Shown: positions 53,275 to 62,413 of the stretch, piece by piece
How positions within the stretch are numbered: position 1 is the stretch's first letter
Layout of the letters: the number at the start of each line of letters is the position of its first letter
Origin: Anaerolineaceae bacterium
GTDB lineage: Bacteria > Chloroflexota > Anaerolineae > Anaerolineales > Villigracilaceae
Reading direction: 5' to 3'
DNA: 64,000 bases
Assembly (NCBI GenBank): GCA_003598975.1
Contig: QZIJ01000124.1
Span: 1 to 64,000 of the forward strand
Notes under the pieces: generated by a model
Told to the model about the DNA's origin: nothing
What the model saw: only the letters and a program-made list of their open reading frames with translations
Databases searched by the model: none
Program-made: the position numbers and the translations under genes

Positions 53275-55220
53275 ACCGCTCCCTCTGGATCACGCTCCTC
53301 CTCGTCAGCGCGCTGGCCGCGACCCTCGCGCTCGTGCAGGCTGTCCCGCAATTGCAGGGACAGGATATTTCGTTGATGCGCTCCAAGTGGACTCTCCTGC
53401 TCGGCCTCTTCGCGCTGAACGTCCCCGCGGCGGGATTCGCCGTCTGGGGACTCACGCGCGGCTGGTTCGACTCGCTCCTCGCCCGCCTCGACTCCACCTC
53501 CCTTTCTGGACTTTGGCGGGGCGCGGCCGCCCTGGGCGTTATCCTCCTCCCCTCCGCGTTCTTGTTCGTCCGCCTCGGCTGGTTCGCGGACATCCTCCCG
53601 CAACTCTTCCCCTCGCTGTGGCTCTTTGTGTGGATCAGCATCCTCGCCGCGCTTTTGGTCAAATTGACGACACGCCTTTCGTTCACAGCCTCCTTCGCCT
53701 CTGTGATTTTGACTCAAGCCGTGCTGTTCCGCGTCTGGGGCATCCTCAACGCGGTGACAGATTTTCCGTTCACCCGAGAATACTCCGAGACCAGCCGCTT
53801 CTATTACGGCTCGCTCTGGTTTAGTGACTCGCTCTACGGCATGGACTTGCCTCTTTCCACCCTGCATCCCAGCCGATATTTGTTGCAGGCCATTCCCTTC
53901 ATCGTTCCCAGCCTGCCGCTCTGGACGCATAGACTCTGGCAGTCCCTGTTGTGGATTCTTCTCACTGGAACAGCATCCTACCTTTTGGCGCGCAGGCTGA
54001 ATCTCTCCAGTAAAGGTTTGACGGCACTCCTTGCCATGTGGGGCTTCGTTTACTTCTTGCAGGGTGCGGTCTATTATCACTTGCAGGTCTGTGTCATTCT
54101 CATTCTGTGGGGTGCGTCATCCAAACATCCACTTCGTTCTTTTATCATCGTTCTGTTGGCCTCGCTCTGGGTGGGGATGAGCCGAGTCAACTGGTTCCCC
54201 GTCCCTGCCATGCTGGCGATTGCGATTTATTTGCTCGAAGAACCATTCAAAAAAGATTCGAACCTTTTCAAATATTTCGCACACCCCGCCCTCTGGACAA
54301 TCACCGGCCTCCTCTCCGCCCTCCTCAGCCAGACGCTCTACGTCTTCTGGTCGGGCAACGCGGACAACGCCAGTGACTTCGGCACCGCCTTCACCTCCGA
54401 CCTGATCTGGAGCCGATTACTGCCGAACGCAACTTACCCGATGGGTGTGTTGGCTGGCATTTTGTTGGTTTCCGCGCCATCCATTCTCGCGTTGATTTTC
54501 ATTTTGCGCGGCAAACGCGCTGACTGGCACATCATTCGTCCCCTTGGAATTTTCTCCATGCTCCTCGTTCTCTTCCTCGGCGGACTGGTGGTCAGCACCA
54601 AGATCGGCGGCGGCGGCGACCTCCACAACATGGACGCGTACCTCGTCCTGCTGGCGCTCGTCGTCACCTCGTGGTTCGCAGGCCGCGTCGCGTCCGAAAC
54701 ACAGATCCACCATTGGGGTCGCGTGCCCGATTGGATTCTCGCCCTCGCCGTCCTCATCCCTGCCGCGCTCTCCATCGGCGGAGTCAGTCCGCGTTTCACG
54801 TATGACCGCGGCCTCGCGCAGAAAGACCTCGACCAACTACGAGCGCTGGTCGAGCCCATCGTCAAAGAAGGCGGCGAAATTCTCTTCATCAGTGAGCGTC
54901 ACCTCGTTACGTTCAATATGCTCGAGGGCGTGCAACTCGTCCCCGATTACGAAGTCGTCACGTTGATGGAAATGGCGATGTCGGGCAACGATGCCTACCT
55001 CCAGCGCTTCACCTCCGATCTCGCCTCGCATCGCTTCGCGCTCATCGTCAGCCGCAAACAGCGTATCGTCAAAAAAGAGGGCGAGCCTTTCGCCGAAGAA
55101 AACAACGTCTGGATAGACGCCATCTCCACGCCGCTCCTCTGCTACTACCAGCGCAATCTCACGCTCGAATCCTCCAACACCCTGCTCCTCGTCCCCTCCG
55201 AATCCGCGGACTGTCCGTAA
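53271..55220 (+). CDS. Large polytopic membrane protein, glycan locus
   Basis: This 649-residue protein has about 12 helices and a C-terminal soluble domain (from about residue 505). A loop between early helices carries YSETSRFYYGSLWFSDSLYG, and the whole has the look of a GT-C glycosyltransferase, though no catalytic motif is certain. The ATG at 53271 overlaps the previous stop as ATGA; a longer frame from 52812 is a shadow of that gene. It shares a base with the next start. Function: probable extracytoplasmic sugar transfer, inferred from context. Confidence 0.75.
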   Translation: MNRSLWITLLLVSALAATLALVQAVPQLQGQDISLMRSKWTLLLGLFALNVPAAGFAVWGLTRGWFDSLLARLDSTSLSGLWRGAAALGVILLPSAFLFVRLGWFADILPQLFPSLWLFVWISILAALLVKLTTRLSFTASFASVILTQAVLFRVWGILNAVTDFPFTREYSETSRFYYGSLWFSDSLYGMDLPLSTLHPSRYLLQAIPFIVPSLPLWTHRLWQSLLWILLTGTASYLLARRLNLSSKGLTALLAMWGFVYFLQGAVYYHLQVCVILILWGASSKHPLRSFIIVLLASLWVGMSRVNWFPVPAMLAIAIYLLEEPFKKDSNLFKYFAHPALWTITGLLSALLSQTLYVFWSGNADNASDFGTAFTSDLIWSRLLPNATYPMGVLAGILLVSAPSILALIFILRGKRADWHIIRPLGIFSMLLVLFLGGLVVSTKIGGGGDLHNMDAYLVLLALVVTSWFAGRVASETQIHHWGRVPDWILALAVLIPAALSIGGVSPRFTYDRGLAQKDLDQLRALVEPIVKEGGEILFISERHLVTFNMLEGVQLVPDYEVVTLMEMAMSGNDAYLQRFTSDLASHRFALIVSRKQRIVKKEGEPFAEENNVWIDAISTPLLCYYQRNLTLESSNTLLLVPSESADCP

Positions 55221-56356
55221 TGCGCCTCCTCGTCATCACTCACGAATATCCTCCCATCGGCGGCGGGGGCGGCGCGGCCGCCCGCGACATCTGCCGCGGA
55301 TTGGCGCGTCGTGGCCACGAAGTCAAAGTGTTGACCGCGCATTTCAAGAGACTTCCGACTCGCGAATCAGACCAGGACGTGGATGTGATTCGACTCCGCT
55401 CGTGGCGTGGACAACCCTTCCGCGCCTCCCTACCCGAAATGGGGACTTTCGTTCTTGCCTCGCTGTGGGCGGGTCGCCGTTTAACGCGCGTCTGGCAACC
55501 CGACGCCATTCACGCGCACTTCGCCGTCCCCGCGGGCGCGGCCGCGTGGATGCTCTCCCGCTCGACGTGCGTCCCCTACATCGTGACAGCCCACCTCGGC
55601 GACGTGCCTGGCGGCGTCCCCGAAAAGACCGACAACTGGTTCCGCTGGCTTCTGCCGTTCACGCATCGCATCTGGCGCGATGCAGCGCGCGTCGTCGCGG
55701 TATCCAATTACACGCGCGGACTCGCTCTGAAACATTACAACGTGCCGATTGATGTGATTCCCAACGGCGTGGACGTGTCCGCACTCGCGCCGCGCGGACT
55801 GAAGGTCAACAACCCTCCGCACATCGTCTTCGCGGGACGATTTGTCGCGCAGAAGAATCCATTGCTCGTGCCGCGCGTCCTCGCGACATTGAAAGACCTG
55901 CGCTGGGAATGTTCCATGCTCGGCGATGGCGCCTTGCTCGAAGAGACTCGCGCCGAAATTGCGCGCCTCGGCCTTGTGGATCGCGTCCATTTGCCAGGGT
56001 GGGTGACGCCCCAAAATGTCCTCGTTGAATTTGCCCGTTCCGATATTCTTTTCATGCCCTCGCGCGCCGAAGGACTCCCCGTCGTCGGAGTGCAGGCTTT
56101 AGCCAGTGGACTTGCCCTCATCGTCGGCCGCACGGGCGGGTTCGCAGATTTGGTCTCGGACGGCGAAAACGGCTTTCTCCACGATGCCGACGACGCGGAC
56201 GGACTGGCATCTAGTCTCCATTCTCTACTCTCTGACCCTGCCGCACTCCTCTCCGCCCGCCAAAAAAGTCTCGCCCTTGCCCGGACCTTTGACATCGAAC
56301 ACATTGTAGACGAGTACGAAAAAATTCTTTTGAGTATCAACCGCGAAGGATGCTAA
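55220..56356 (+). CDS. Glycosyltransferase family 4
   Basis: This 378-residue GT-B enzyme has the N-terminal acceptor domain with the glycine-rich loop GGGGGAAARDICRGLARRGHEV and a C-terminal donor domain with VIPNGVDVSAL, FAGRFVAQKNP, and the EX7E element (PSRAEGLPVVGVQALASG). It belongs to the common surface-polysaccharide type. Its start shares a base with the previous stop. Its last residues (INREGC) are encoded by the left arm of a palindromic repeat. Confidence 0.92.
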   Translation: MRLLVITHEYPPIGGGGGAAARDICRGLARRGHEVKVLTAHFKRLPTRESDQDVDVIRLRSWRGQPFRASLPEMGTFVLASLWAGRRLTRVWQPDAIHAHFAVPAGAAAWMLSRSTCVPYIVTAHLGDVPGGVPEKTDNWFRWLLPFTHRIWRDAARVVAVSNYTRGLALKHYNVPIDVIPNGVDVSALAPRGLKVNNPPHIVFAGRFVAQKNPLLVPRVLATLKDLRWECSMLGDGALLEETRAEIARLGLVDRVHLPGWVTPQNVLVEFARSDILFMPSRAEGLPVVGVQALASGLALIVGRTGGFADLVSDGENGFLHDADDADGLASSLHSLLSDPAALLSARQKSLALARTFDIEHIVDEYEKILLSINREGC

Positions 56357-56397
56357 GAAAAAAGCATTTTCTTCACGCTCTTCGCGGCCTTCGCGGT
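56340..56397. repeat. ACCGCGAAGG palindrome overlapping a gene end
   Basis: ACCGCGAAGG (56340-56349) and CCTTCGCGGT (56388-56397) are exact inverse copies. The left arm lies inside the glycosyltransferase gene, whose stop codon falls within the element. Related TTCGCGG repeats occur at 60133-60209. Confidence 0.75.
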
Positions 56398-56409
56398 AAA
56401 TTAGAAATT

Positions 56410-57594
56410 ATGAAACCCATCCTCCCTCGCGTCATCTATGGCAACCTCGGCGACCTCGCAAGCCGCTGGGGAGTTTTGCGCGCCCTGCATCAGCTTGGCG
56501 TGGAGGATGTGACCGTCTTCCGCAATCTTGCCATAGACATGCCCGCACTCCCCTTCCGCGCGCTCGACTATCGTCCCCTCCGCAACCTGCGCCTCGACCG
56601 CGCCGCGCGTGACGCCTTCCGCCGCGCCGACACTGTCCTCTGGGCCGTCGGCCTCGACATGCAGGATGACTCCAGCCTGGCGCGCATGATGTATCTCTGG
56701 GTTGCGTTCCGTCTTTATCGCGCCCTCGGCTTGAAAATCGTCTGTCTCTTCCAGGGCGCGGGACCCGTCACCACCCGCGCGGGACGCGTCCTCGCCCGCT
56801 CCGTCCTTTCGCAGGTGGATACCTTCGTCGCCCGCGACCCTGGCACGTACGCGCTAATCGAAAAATTGAACCCCCGCACGAAACGCGTCCTTGCCCACGA
56901 CGCCATCTTCCTCCCAGGCTTTGAAGAAGATCTCTGGCCGCTCGAAGATCTCAACCATCTTTTCGATGGGGCCGAAGGACCGCTCATCGGCATCAACATC
57001 CGCCAGTGGTTCCACTTCGCCTCGTCCATCCTGCCCTATCAATTTTCGCGCGAGAAATATCGTCAACGCTCCGAAGCGCAGATGCAGGAACTGATTCGCT
57101 CGATGACGGAGCTCATCGCGTCACTTCGGACCCGACAACGGGCGCGCGTCCTCCTGATCTCCGCCTACCAAAAAGATGTCCTGCCGTGGGAAGACGACCT
57201 GCCCTGGCTGGAACGCGTCAGAGCCAACTTCGCGGACGATGACGATGTGAAGATCATCAACTGGCGGCTCGACATGTATCATTACTATTACCTCATGTGC
57301 GCTCTCGACTTAATGATCGGGATGCGCCTGCATTCTTCGCTGGCGGCCTTACGTTTTGGTGTCCCGTCCATCAACTTGAGTTACACTCTCAAAGGCGGAG
57401 ACATCCTCCGTCACATGGGCTTGCCCGATTCAGTGGCAGACTTGCGCGACTTCATCGAGTCGCCGAAGGATGTGTTAACCCGCGCCGAGTCCATGCTGGC
57501 GAATCACGATACCGAGGTTGCAAAAGTCCGCGCGGCGGTGGGGAAGGCAATCGAAGAGAATATGAGCGTTTTGAAAAATCTCTTGAACCGATAA
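56410..57594 (+). CDS. Polysaccharide pyruvyl transferase-like protein
   Basis: This 394-residue protein has the CsaB/polysaccharide-pyruvyltransferase layout: GNLGDLASRWGVLRALHQLG near the start, FQGAGPVTTRAGRVLARSVL near residue 115, FVARDPGTYALIEKL near 140, and MIGMRLHSSLAALRFGVPSINLSY near residue 305. These enzymes add pyruvate ketals to cell-wall glycans. The first 20 in-frame codons come from a repeat and were left out. It closes the first run of closely packed glycan genes. Confidence 0.87.
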   Translation: MKPILPRVIYGNLGDLASRWGVLRALHQLGVEDVTVFRNLAIDMPALPFRALDYRPLRNLRLDRAARDAFRRADTVLWAVGLDMQDDSSLARMMYLWVAFRLYRALGLKIVCLFQGAGPVTTRAGRVLARSVLSQVDTFVARDPGTYALIEKLNPRTKRVLAHDAIFLPGFEEDLWPLEDLNHLFDGAEGPLIGINIRQWFHFASSILPYQFSREKYRQRSEAQMQELIRSMTELIASLRTRQRARVLLISAYQKDVLPWEDDLPWLERVRANFADDDDVKIINWRLDMYHYYYLMCALDLMIGMRLHSSLAALRFGVPSINLSYTLKGGDILRHMGLPDSVADLRDFIESPKDVLTRAESMLANHDTEVAKVRAAVGKAIEENMSVLKNLLNR

Positions 57595-57611
57595 TCTGCG
57601 GAGCGTCTTCT

Positions 57612-57696
57612 CAACGCGAATTGCGCGAATGAGCGAATGTCGCGAATCAACAAAAAAATTTAAAAAAATTCGCCCAATTCGCGGCATTCGCGATAA
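57612..57696. repeat. GCGAATT/AATTCGC palindromic repeat
   Basis: ACGCGAATTGCGCGAATGAG and the opposing ATTCGCCCAATTCGCGGCAT form an interrupted hairpin around A/T-rich sequence, in the gap between two genes. It belongs to the dispersed repeat families of this genome. Confidence 0.7.
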
Positions 57697-57737
57697 AAAG
57701 ACCTTGGCACAAAAGAGACCAATCAAAACTCAACAAC

Positions 57738-58394
57738 ATGAACCAAAAAGAAACCTACTGGCACAACGAAGCCCCCAAATATCACTGGGCACACTCGCGC
57801 CTGAAACTCATTGCCGAGACGATCCGCGGCGACGCGTCGGCGAAATCCGTGCTTGACATTGGTGCGGGGTCGGGGACGCTGGCACCCTTGCTCGGACGCG
57901 GCGTCCGCTATCTCGGCCTCGACATCACGGGACGCAAAGAACCCGACGACGCGTGGCCGCCCATCCGCTTCTGCGATTTCGACGACGCTGATTCCTTTTC
58001 CGCCCTGCTCGACCAACCCTTCGACGCAGTGGTCATCTCTGGCGTGTTGGAATACCTGAAAGATTGGCGCGGCATCCTGCGTCTCGCCGCGACGAAGGCC
58101 GTGAAGCCAGGCGGACTCCTCCTCGTCAGCGCGATTTATTTTCGCTTTTACGAGACCTTCCCGATGAAGCGCCATCCCGCCTGGATCAACCGCTTCGCCC
58201 CCGCCGACATCCGCGCCGCGCTTGCAGACAACGATCTGCACCTCGATGTGACCTGTCCCATGTGGGCGGGCGGCTACCCGTGGACGACGACTCTTTCCCG
58301 CGCGTTCGCGCGTCGTGGAGAGTCTGCGCATCCCAAGTGGATTCATTGGATAGGAGTCAATCAGTTTTTGTTTGTTTGTCATCGCGAGAAATAA
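57738..58394 (+). CDS. Class I SAM-dependent methyltransferase
   Basis: This 218-residue enzyme has the SAM motif VLDIGAGSGTLAPLLG near residue 37, the acidic strand YLGLDITGR, and AVVISGVLEYLKDWRGIL near residue 98. It resembles methyltransferases of secondary metabolism and glycan tailoring (MethyltransF_11-like). No strong ribosome-binding site is seen before the ATG. It shares a base with the next gene. Confidence 0.86.
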   Translation: MNQKETYWHNEAPKYHWAHSRLKLIAETIRGDASAKSVLDIGAGSGTLAPLLGRGVRYLGLDITGRKEPDDAWPPIRFCDFDDADSFSALLDQPFDAVVISGVLEYLKDWRGILRLAATKAVKPGGLLLVSAIYFRFYETFPMKRHPAWINRFAPADIRAALADNDLHLDVTCPMWAGGYPWTTTLSRAFARRGESAHPKWIHWIGVNQFLFVCHREK

Positions 58395-59302
58395 TGGAAC
58401 AAAAACCCGCACCAAACAAATGGTGGATACTTCTCCGCTGGCTTGTCCCGCTGGGATTGATCGGTTTCCTGCTGAGCCAGATTCAATGGGACGAGATTCT
58501 GCCCCTCCTCTCGCGCGTCTCGTGGACGAGTTTGCTGGCCTCTGCGCTGGCATTTCTACTCTCGCAATTCATCATCGCGGTGCGCTGGCAATATCTTTTA
58601 CGCTTACAGGACATTCGCATCCCGCTGACGCGTCTGACGTGGCTCGTGCTGGTCGGCGCGTTCGCGTCGAACTTTTTGCCGACCACGGTGGGCGGAGACG
58701 TGGTCAAGATGGCAGCCGTGGTGCAGGGACAGCCCAAACGCGCCGTTGCAGTCGCGTCGGTGGCGGCGGATCGTCTCTTCAACCTCGCGGCCATGTTCTT
58801 CTGGTTGCCGTCCGCGTTGACGCTCGGATGGTGGAGTCCACTTCTCGAAACGGGAGCCGCCTCATCGTCCGCGCTGACGCGCATGCCTTTCGTGGAGAAA
58901 ACCTGGTCGCGCGTCAAACGCGTCTTCGAGGCGGGACGCGCCTGGTTCACGTCGCCGCGCACGGTGATGGTCGCGCTGATTTGGTCGTGGCTGTCCATCG
59001 GCGCGTCGTTCGTCTCGTTTTGGATCGTCACAACTGCGCTGGGGATTTCTGTCACGTTCTGGCAGGCGGCGGGCGTGGCGGTCATCTCGTATTTTGCGGC
59101 GTTGCTGCCGATCTCGGTGAATGGATTGGGATTGATGGAGGGGAGTGTGACCGCGCTGCTGGTGACGCAGGGCGCGTCGCTCGAACAGGGTGTGGCCGCG
59201 GCAGTCCTGATTCGTTTTGTCACGCTGGCAGTGAGTCTGCTCGGTGGTGTGCGTCTGCTCTGGCATCGTGAATTGCTTGCGGACGCGCGGCGTGAATTGT
59301 GA
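58394..59302 (+). CDS. UPF0104 / lysylphosphatidylglycerol synthase-type membrane protein, second copy
   Basis: This 302-residue protein has about eight helices and the same family signatures as the gene at 52372 (RWQYLLRLQDIRIPLTRL, FASNFLPTTVGGDVVKMA, NGLGLMEGSVTALL). The two are homologous but clearly diverged. The start at 58394 overlaps the methyltransferase stop. Two such genes in one glycan locus suggest two lipid-linked substrates or two steps; this is inference. Confidence 0.87.
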   Translation: MEQKPAPNKWWILLRWLVPLGLIGFLLSQIQWDEILPLLSRVSWTSLLASALAFLLSQFIIAVRWQYLLRLQDIRIPLTRLTWLVLVGAFASNFLPTTVGGDVVKMAAVVQGQPKRAVAVASVAADRLFNLAAMFFWLPSALTLGWWSPLLETGAASSSALTRMPFVEKTWSRVKRVFEAGRAWFTSPRTVMVALIWSWLSIGASFVSFWIVTTALGISVTFWQAAGVAVISYFAALLPISVNGLGLMEGSVTALLVTQGASLEQGVAAAVLIRFVTLAVSLLGGVRLLWHRELLADARREL

Positions 59303-59328
59303 TTGAAAAATTCTGATAAACTTGGTGA

Positions 59329-59382
59329 GTGCGTCGCACCTTTGTCGTCAGGACGCGTCTTGAAGATGAAGGTGCGACGCAC
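59329..59382. repeat. GTGCGTCGCACC repeat, copy 2
   Basis: GTGCGTCGCACC (59329-59340) and GGTGCGACGCAC (59371-59382) match the arms of the element at 50231-50284 with a different loop. It lies just upstream of the methyltransferase gene. Confidence 0.78.
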
Positions 59383-59416
59383 CCTCTGTGCAGGTTTAAT
59401 CAAAACAGGAGAAAGT

Positions 59417-60127
59417 ATGACCGACAAAAAATCCGAGAGTGGCGAATACTGGGACAAGCACGTGGTCTCGTGGGAGGCCAGCACGTATTACACCGATAAG
59501 AGTATGCCGAAGCCGAATTTGTGGGATCGGTTCTCGACGTTTTTCCGCGGCTCGTCGTTGTACGACCGCATGACGATTGCCATAGAGATGCTTACACCTT
59601 ATGTTAAAGATCTAACCATTTTGGACGTGGGTTGCGCGTCAGGACGTTTTGCGAACATGCTGTTGGACGCGGGTGCGGCGCGCGTCATCGGTGTGGATGT
59701 GTCGGCGGAGATCATCGAGATCGCCAACGAGAGGCGGCTTGCAGGTCCGAACAAGGATCGGCTGGAATTCTTCGCTGCGGACCTCGCCAAGCCGATTCAA
59801 CTTCCGCAGGTGGATCTGGTCACCAGCCTCGGCGTGATCGAATATTTCGACCGCAATGACATGATGACCTTCCTCAAAAATACGAAGGCCAAGTATTTCT
59901 TCCACGATTTTCCCGATGTGGCGCGCACGACCAACTGGCTCTTGTGGTGGCTGCGACAGGTGTACATCCGCGTCAATAAATGCCCTGGCGTCTACCTCTA
60001 CAAGCGCGATGAATTTACTGATTTGGTCAAACAGGCTGGCTTCGCGGGCGATGTGTGGTATGTGCGTCAATCGCTCTTCCATTTTGCATCCAATCTGCCG
60101 CGCGATCCATTGCAGTTCAAGAAGTAA
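59417..60127 (+). CDS. Class I SAM-dependent methyltransferase
   Basis: This 236-residue enzyme has the motif ILDVGCASGRFANMLLDAG near residue 62, IGVDVSAEIIEIANERR, and VTSLGVIEYFDRNDMMTFL near residue 140. ACAGGAG lies 7 bases before the ATG at 59417. The longer frame from 59303 runs through a repeat and is unlikely. The target is probably a sugar or lipid intermediate of the glycan locus. Confidence 0.88.
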   Translation: MTDKKSESGEYWDKHVVSWEASTYYTDKSMPKPNLWDRFSTFFRGSSLYDRMTIAIEMLTPYVKDLTILDVGCASGRFANMLLDAGAARVIGVDVSAEIIEIANERRLAGPNKDRLEFFAADLAKPIQLPQVDLVTSLGVIEYFDRNDMMTFLKNTKAKYFFHDFPDVARTTNWLLWWLRQVYIRVNKCPGVYLYKRDEFTDLVKQAGFAGDVWYVRQSLFHFASNLPRDPLQFKK

Positions 60128-60132
60128 TTCTT

Positions 60133-60209
60133 TGTAACCGCCAATCACGCTAAGGGCGCGAAGGCTATGAAAAAGAAAACTTTGCGTTCTTAGCGGGCTT
60201 CGCGGTAGA
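60133..60209. repeat. CTTAGCG/TTCGCGG palindromic repeat
   Basis: TAACCGCCAATCACGCTAAG and the opposing CTTAGCGGGCTTCGCGGTA pair over most of their length, enclosing CGCGAAGGCTATGAAAAAG. It fills the gap before the deacetylase gene. Confidence 0.7.
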
Positions 60210-60215
60210 TTTGAA

Positions 60216-61148
60216 ATGCCCCGAAAATTCCTCTGCATTACCATTGATATCGAAGCGGACTACGCTAACACGCAGGGACATACGCGTCTCTTCGAGGAAC
60301 CCGCGCTGTTCGAGCGCTACGTGGACCTTATCCGCCGCGCGGGCGTGAAGGTGACGGGATTCCTCGTCACGTCCATTTTGACGCGCTACGGAGAGGGCAT
60401 CCGCAAATTGGAACGCGAAATCCCCATCGAGTTCGCGCTCCACTCGCATCACCACAACACCGAAACCAGCGGCGACCGCGACGAGATTCAACTGGCGCAG
60501 AAAACCTTCCGCGAATTTTTCGGCAAAGAGGCCATCGGTTATCGCGCACCCATCGGCGCCATCTCACGTGAGGGGATTGGCAACCTGATGGACCTCGGCC
60601 TCCGCTACGACGCTAGCGTGTTCCCGTCCATCCGCCCGGGCAAGAACGGTTACTGGAACACGCACATGCCCATCGAGCCGTTCCGCGTGACGCGCGGAAA
60701 CGACTCCATCCTCGAATTTCCCTTCCCCGCTTTGCCCACAATTCGGTTAAACTTTGGCCTGCCGTGGATCAAACTCTACGGGCTGGGACTCTCCGCTGCG
60801 CTGATGCGCCTCTTCCCGCCGCCCTCGGTGATCGCGTTCACCACCCACGCGCACGACCTCTACGCCCCGCACCTCAGCGACGGCGTGACCGCCCTCGAAA
60901 AACGCGCCCTGCTCCGCAACAGCGAGCGCGGCTTCGACATCCTCGAAACGATGATCCAACGCTTCAAGGACGCGGGCTACGAATTTGCTTTTATGAGCGA
61001 GATCTGCGACCACGTGGATTCGCTCCCCAACCTGCCATCCATGCCGCTTGATGAATGGCAATACTACCTCTTCAAGGATTTTCCATGGCGACAAAATTCG
61101 AACAAAACCTCCAAAAGTACGCCGAACTCGCCGTCCGCGTCGGCCTGA
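60216..61148 (+). CDS. Polysaccharide deacetylase family protein
   Basis: This 310-residue protein has the NodB-homology fold: motif 1 ITIDIEADYA near residue 10 (Asp/Glu ligands), motif 2 HSHHHN near residue 77 (metal histidines) and GYRAPIGAIS near residue 110. It should remove acetyl groups from an N-acetylated glycan. It has no signal peptide, so it may act in the cytoplasm on precursors. Its end overlaps the next gene by 64 bases. Confidence 0.9.
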   Translation: MPRKFLCITIDIEADYANTQGHTRLFEEPALFERYVDLIRRAGVKVTGFLVTSILTRYGEGIRKLEREIPIEFALHSHHHNTETSGDRDEIQLAQKTFREFFGKEAIGYRAPIGAISREGIGNLMDLGLRYDASVFPSIRPGKNGYWNTHMPIEPFRVTRGNDSILEFPFPALPTIRLNFGLPWIKLYGLGLSAALMRLFPPPSVIAFTTHAHDLYAPHLSDGVTALEKRALLRNSERGFDILETMIQRFKDAGYEFAFMSEICDHVDSLPNLPSMPLDEWQYYLFKDFPWRQNSNKTSKSTPNSPSASA

Positions 61149-62344
61149 ACCTTCGGCCGGGTCAGCGGCTTCTCGTGCGCGCTCCCTCTCCCTATGGCGT
61201 GGCCTTCGAGCACGCGCCCCTCGTCCGTTATGTGGCGGAAGCGGCCTACAAGGCGGGCGCGCGTCTCGTGGATGTGTTCTGGGGCGATGAGCAGATGGAA
61301 CTCATCCGCTTCGCACACGCCCCGCGCGACTCGTTTGCGGAATTCCCCAAATGGAAACTGGCTATCCCGCTCGAATATGCCGAGCACGGCGACGCCATCC
61401 TAACCATCTCGGCCACCGATCCCAGCCTCTTGTCGGGGCAGGACCCTGAATTGGTCAACACCTATCAAGATACCGTCTGGAAGGAGATGAATCCCTACCT
61501 GAAGCATGGTTCCAGCAATAGCATGAACTGGTGTGTCATCTCCGCCGCGCGTCTCTCGTGGGCGAAGAAGATGTTCCCCAAGCTCACAGCGGAAAAAGCG
61601 CTGGCCAAGCAGTGGCAGACCATCTTCAAAATGTGCCGCGTGGATGCGGACGATCCTGTCGCCGCGTGGAAGGATCACATCCGCAATTTGCAAACCCGCA
61701 GCAAATATCTTAACCAGAAACAATATTCGGCGCTCCACTACACCGCGCCCGGCACAGACCTGACCCTCGGTCTGCCGAAAGGACATCACTGGGCCAGCGC
61801 GCGCGAAGTGGCGAAGAACGGCATCGAATTTACCGCCAACCTGCCCACCGAAGAGACGTTCACCATGGCTGACCGCACCCGCGCGGACGGGATCGTCACC
61901 TCCACAAAGACACTTAACTACAGCGGAACGTTGATCGAAGGAATCGTTGTCCGCTTCGAGAATGGGCGCGTGGTCGAATCACACGCCAGTAAAAACGAAA
62001 GCGCCCTGCGCAAGATGATCGCCACCGACGAAGGCTCGGCGCGCCTGGGTGAGATTGCCATCGTGCCGCACAGTTCGCCCATCTCCAAGTCGGGATTGAT
62101 GTTCCACAACACGCTCTTCGACGAGAACGCCTCCTGCCACATTGCGCTGGGACGCGCCTACAAGTTCAACATGCAGGGCGGCCTCGAACTCACTGACGAG
62201 GAGTTCGCGGCGCGCGGCGGCAACCAGAGCCTCATCCACGTGGACTTCATGATCGGCTCGGACAAAATGGACATTGACGGCATCACCTCCGACGGCCGCG
62301 CCGAACCCGTCCTGCGTAAGGGCGAGTGGGCATTTAGCGTCTAG
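61085..62344 (+). CDS. M29-family aminopeptidase
   Basis: This 419-residue enzyme has the aminopeptidase T (M29) pattern: NLRPGQRLLVRAPSPYGVAF near residue 20, and the metal-binding C-terminal half with LFDENASCHIALGRAYKF near residue 350 and HVDFMIGSDKMDIDG near residue 380. AAGGA lies 6 bases before the ATG at 61085. The 64-base overlap with the deacetylase gene is large but both frames carry clear family sequence. It is a general peptide-degrading enzyme, not obviously part of the glycan locus. Confidence 0.92.
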   Translation: MATKFEQNLQKYAELAVRVGLNLRPGQRLLVRAPSPYGVAFEHAPLVRYVAEAAYKAGARLVDVFWGDEQMELIRFAHAPRDSFAEFPKWKLAIPLEYAEHGDAILTISATDPSLLSGQDPELVNTYQDTVWKEMNPYLKHGSSNSMNWCVISAARLSWAKKMFPKLTAEKALAKQWQTIFKMCRVDADDPVAAWKDHIRNLQTRSKYLNQKQYSALHYTAPGTDLTLGLPKGHHWASAREVAKNGIEFTANLPTEETFTMADRTRADGIVTSTKTLNYSGTLIEGIVVRFENGRVVESHASKNESALRKMIATDEGSARLGEIAIVPHSSPISKSGLMFHNTLFDENASCHIALGRAYKFNMQGGLELTDEEFAARGGNQSLIHVDFMIGSDKMDIDGITSDGRAEPVLRKGEWAFSV

Positions 62345-62359
62345 GCAAACATCTGCGAA

Positions 62360-62389
62360 ACCCTGAAGGTTTCCAAAACCCTTTAGGGT
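62360..62389. repeat. ACCCTGAAGG / CCTTTAGGGT palindrome
   Basis: A 10-bp stem with one mismatch lies after the aminopeptidase stop. Its arms match the leuS-internal palindrome at 25583-25616 (CCTTTAGGGTCT). It may serve as a weak terminator. Confidence 0.65.
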
Positions 62390-62413
62390 CTCTGAATCAC
62401 CCAGGAGTTTCAC

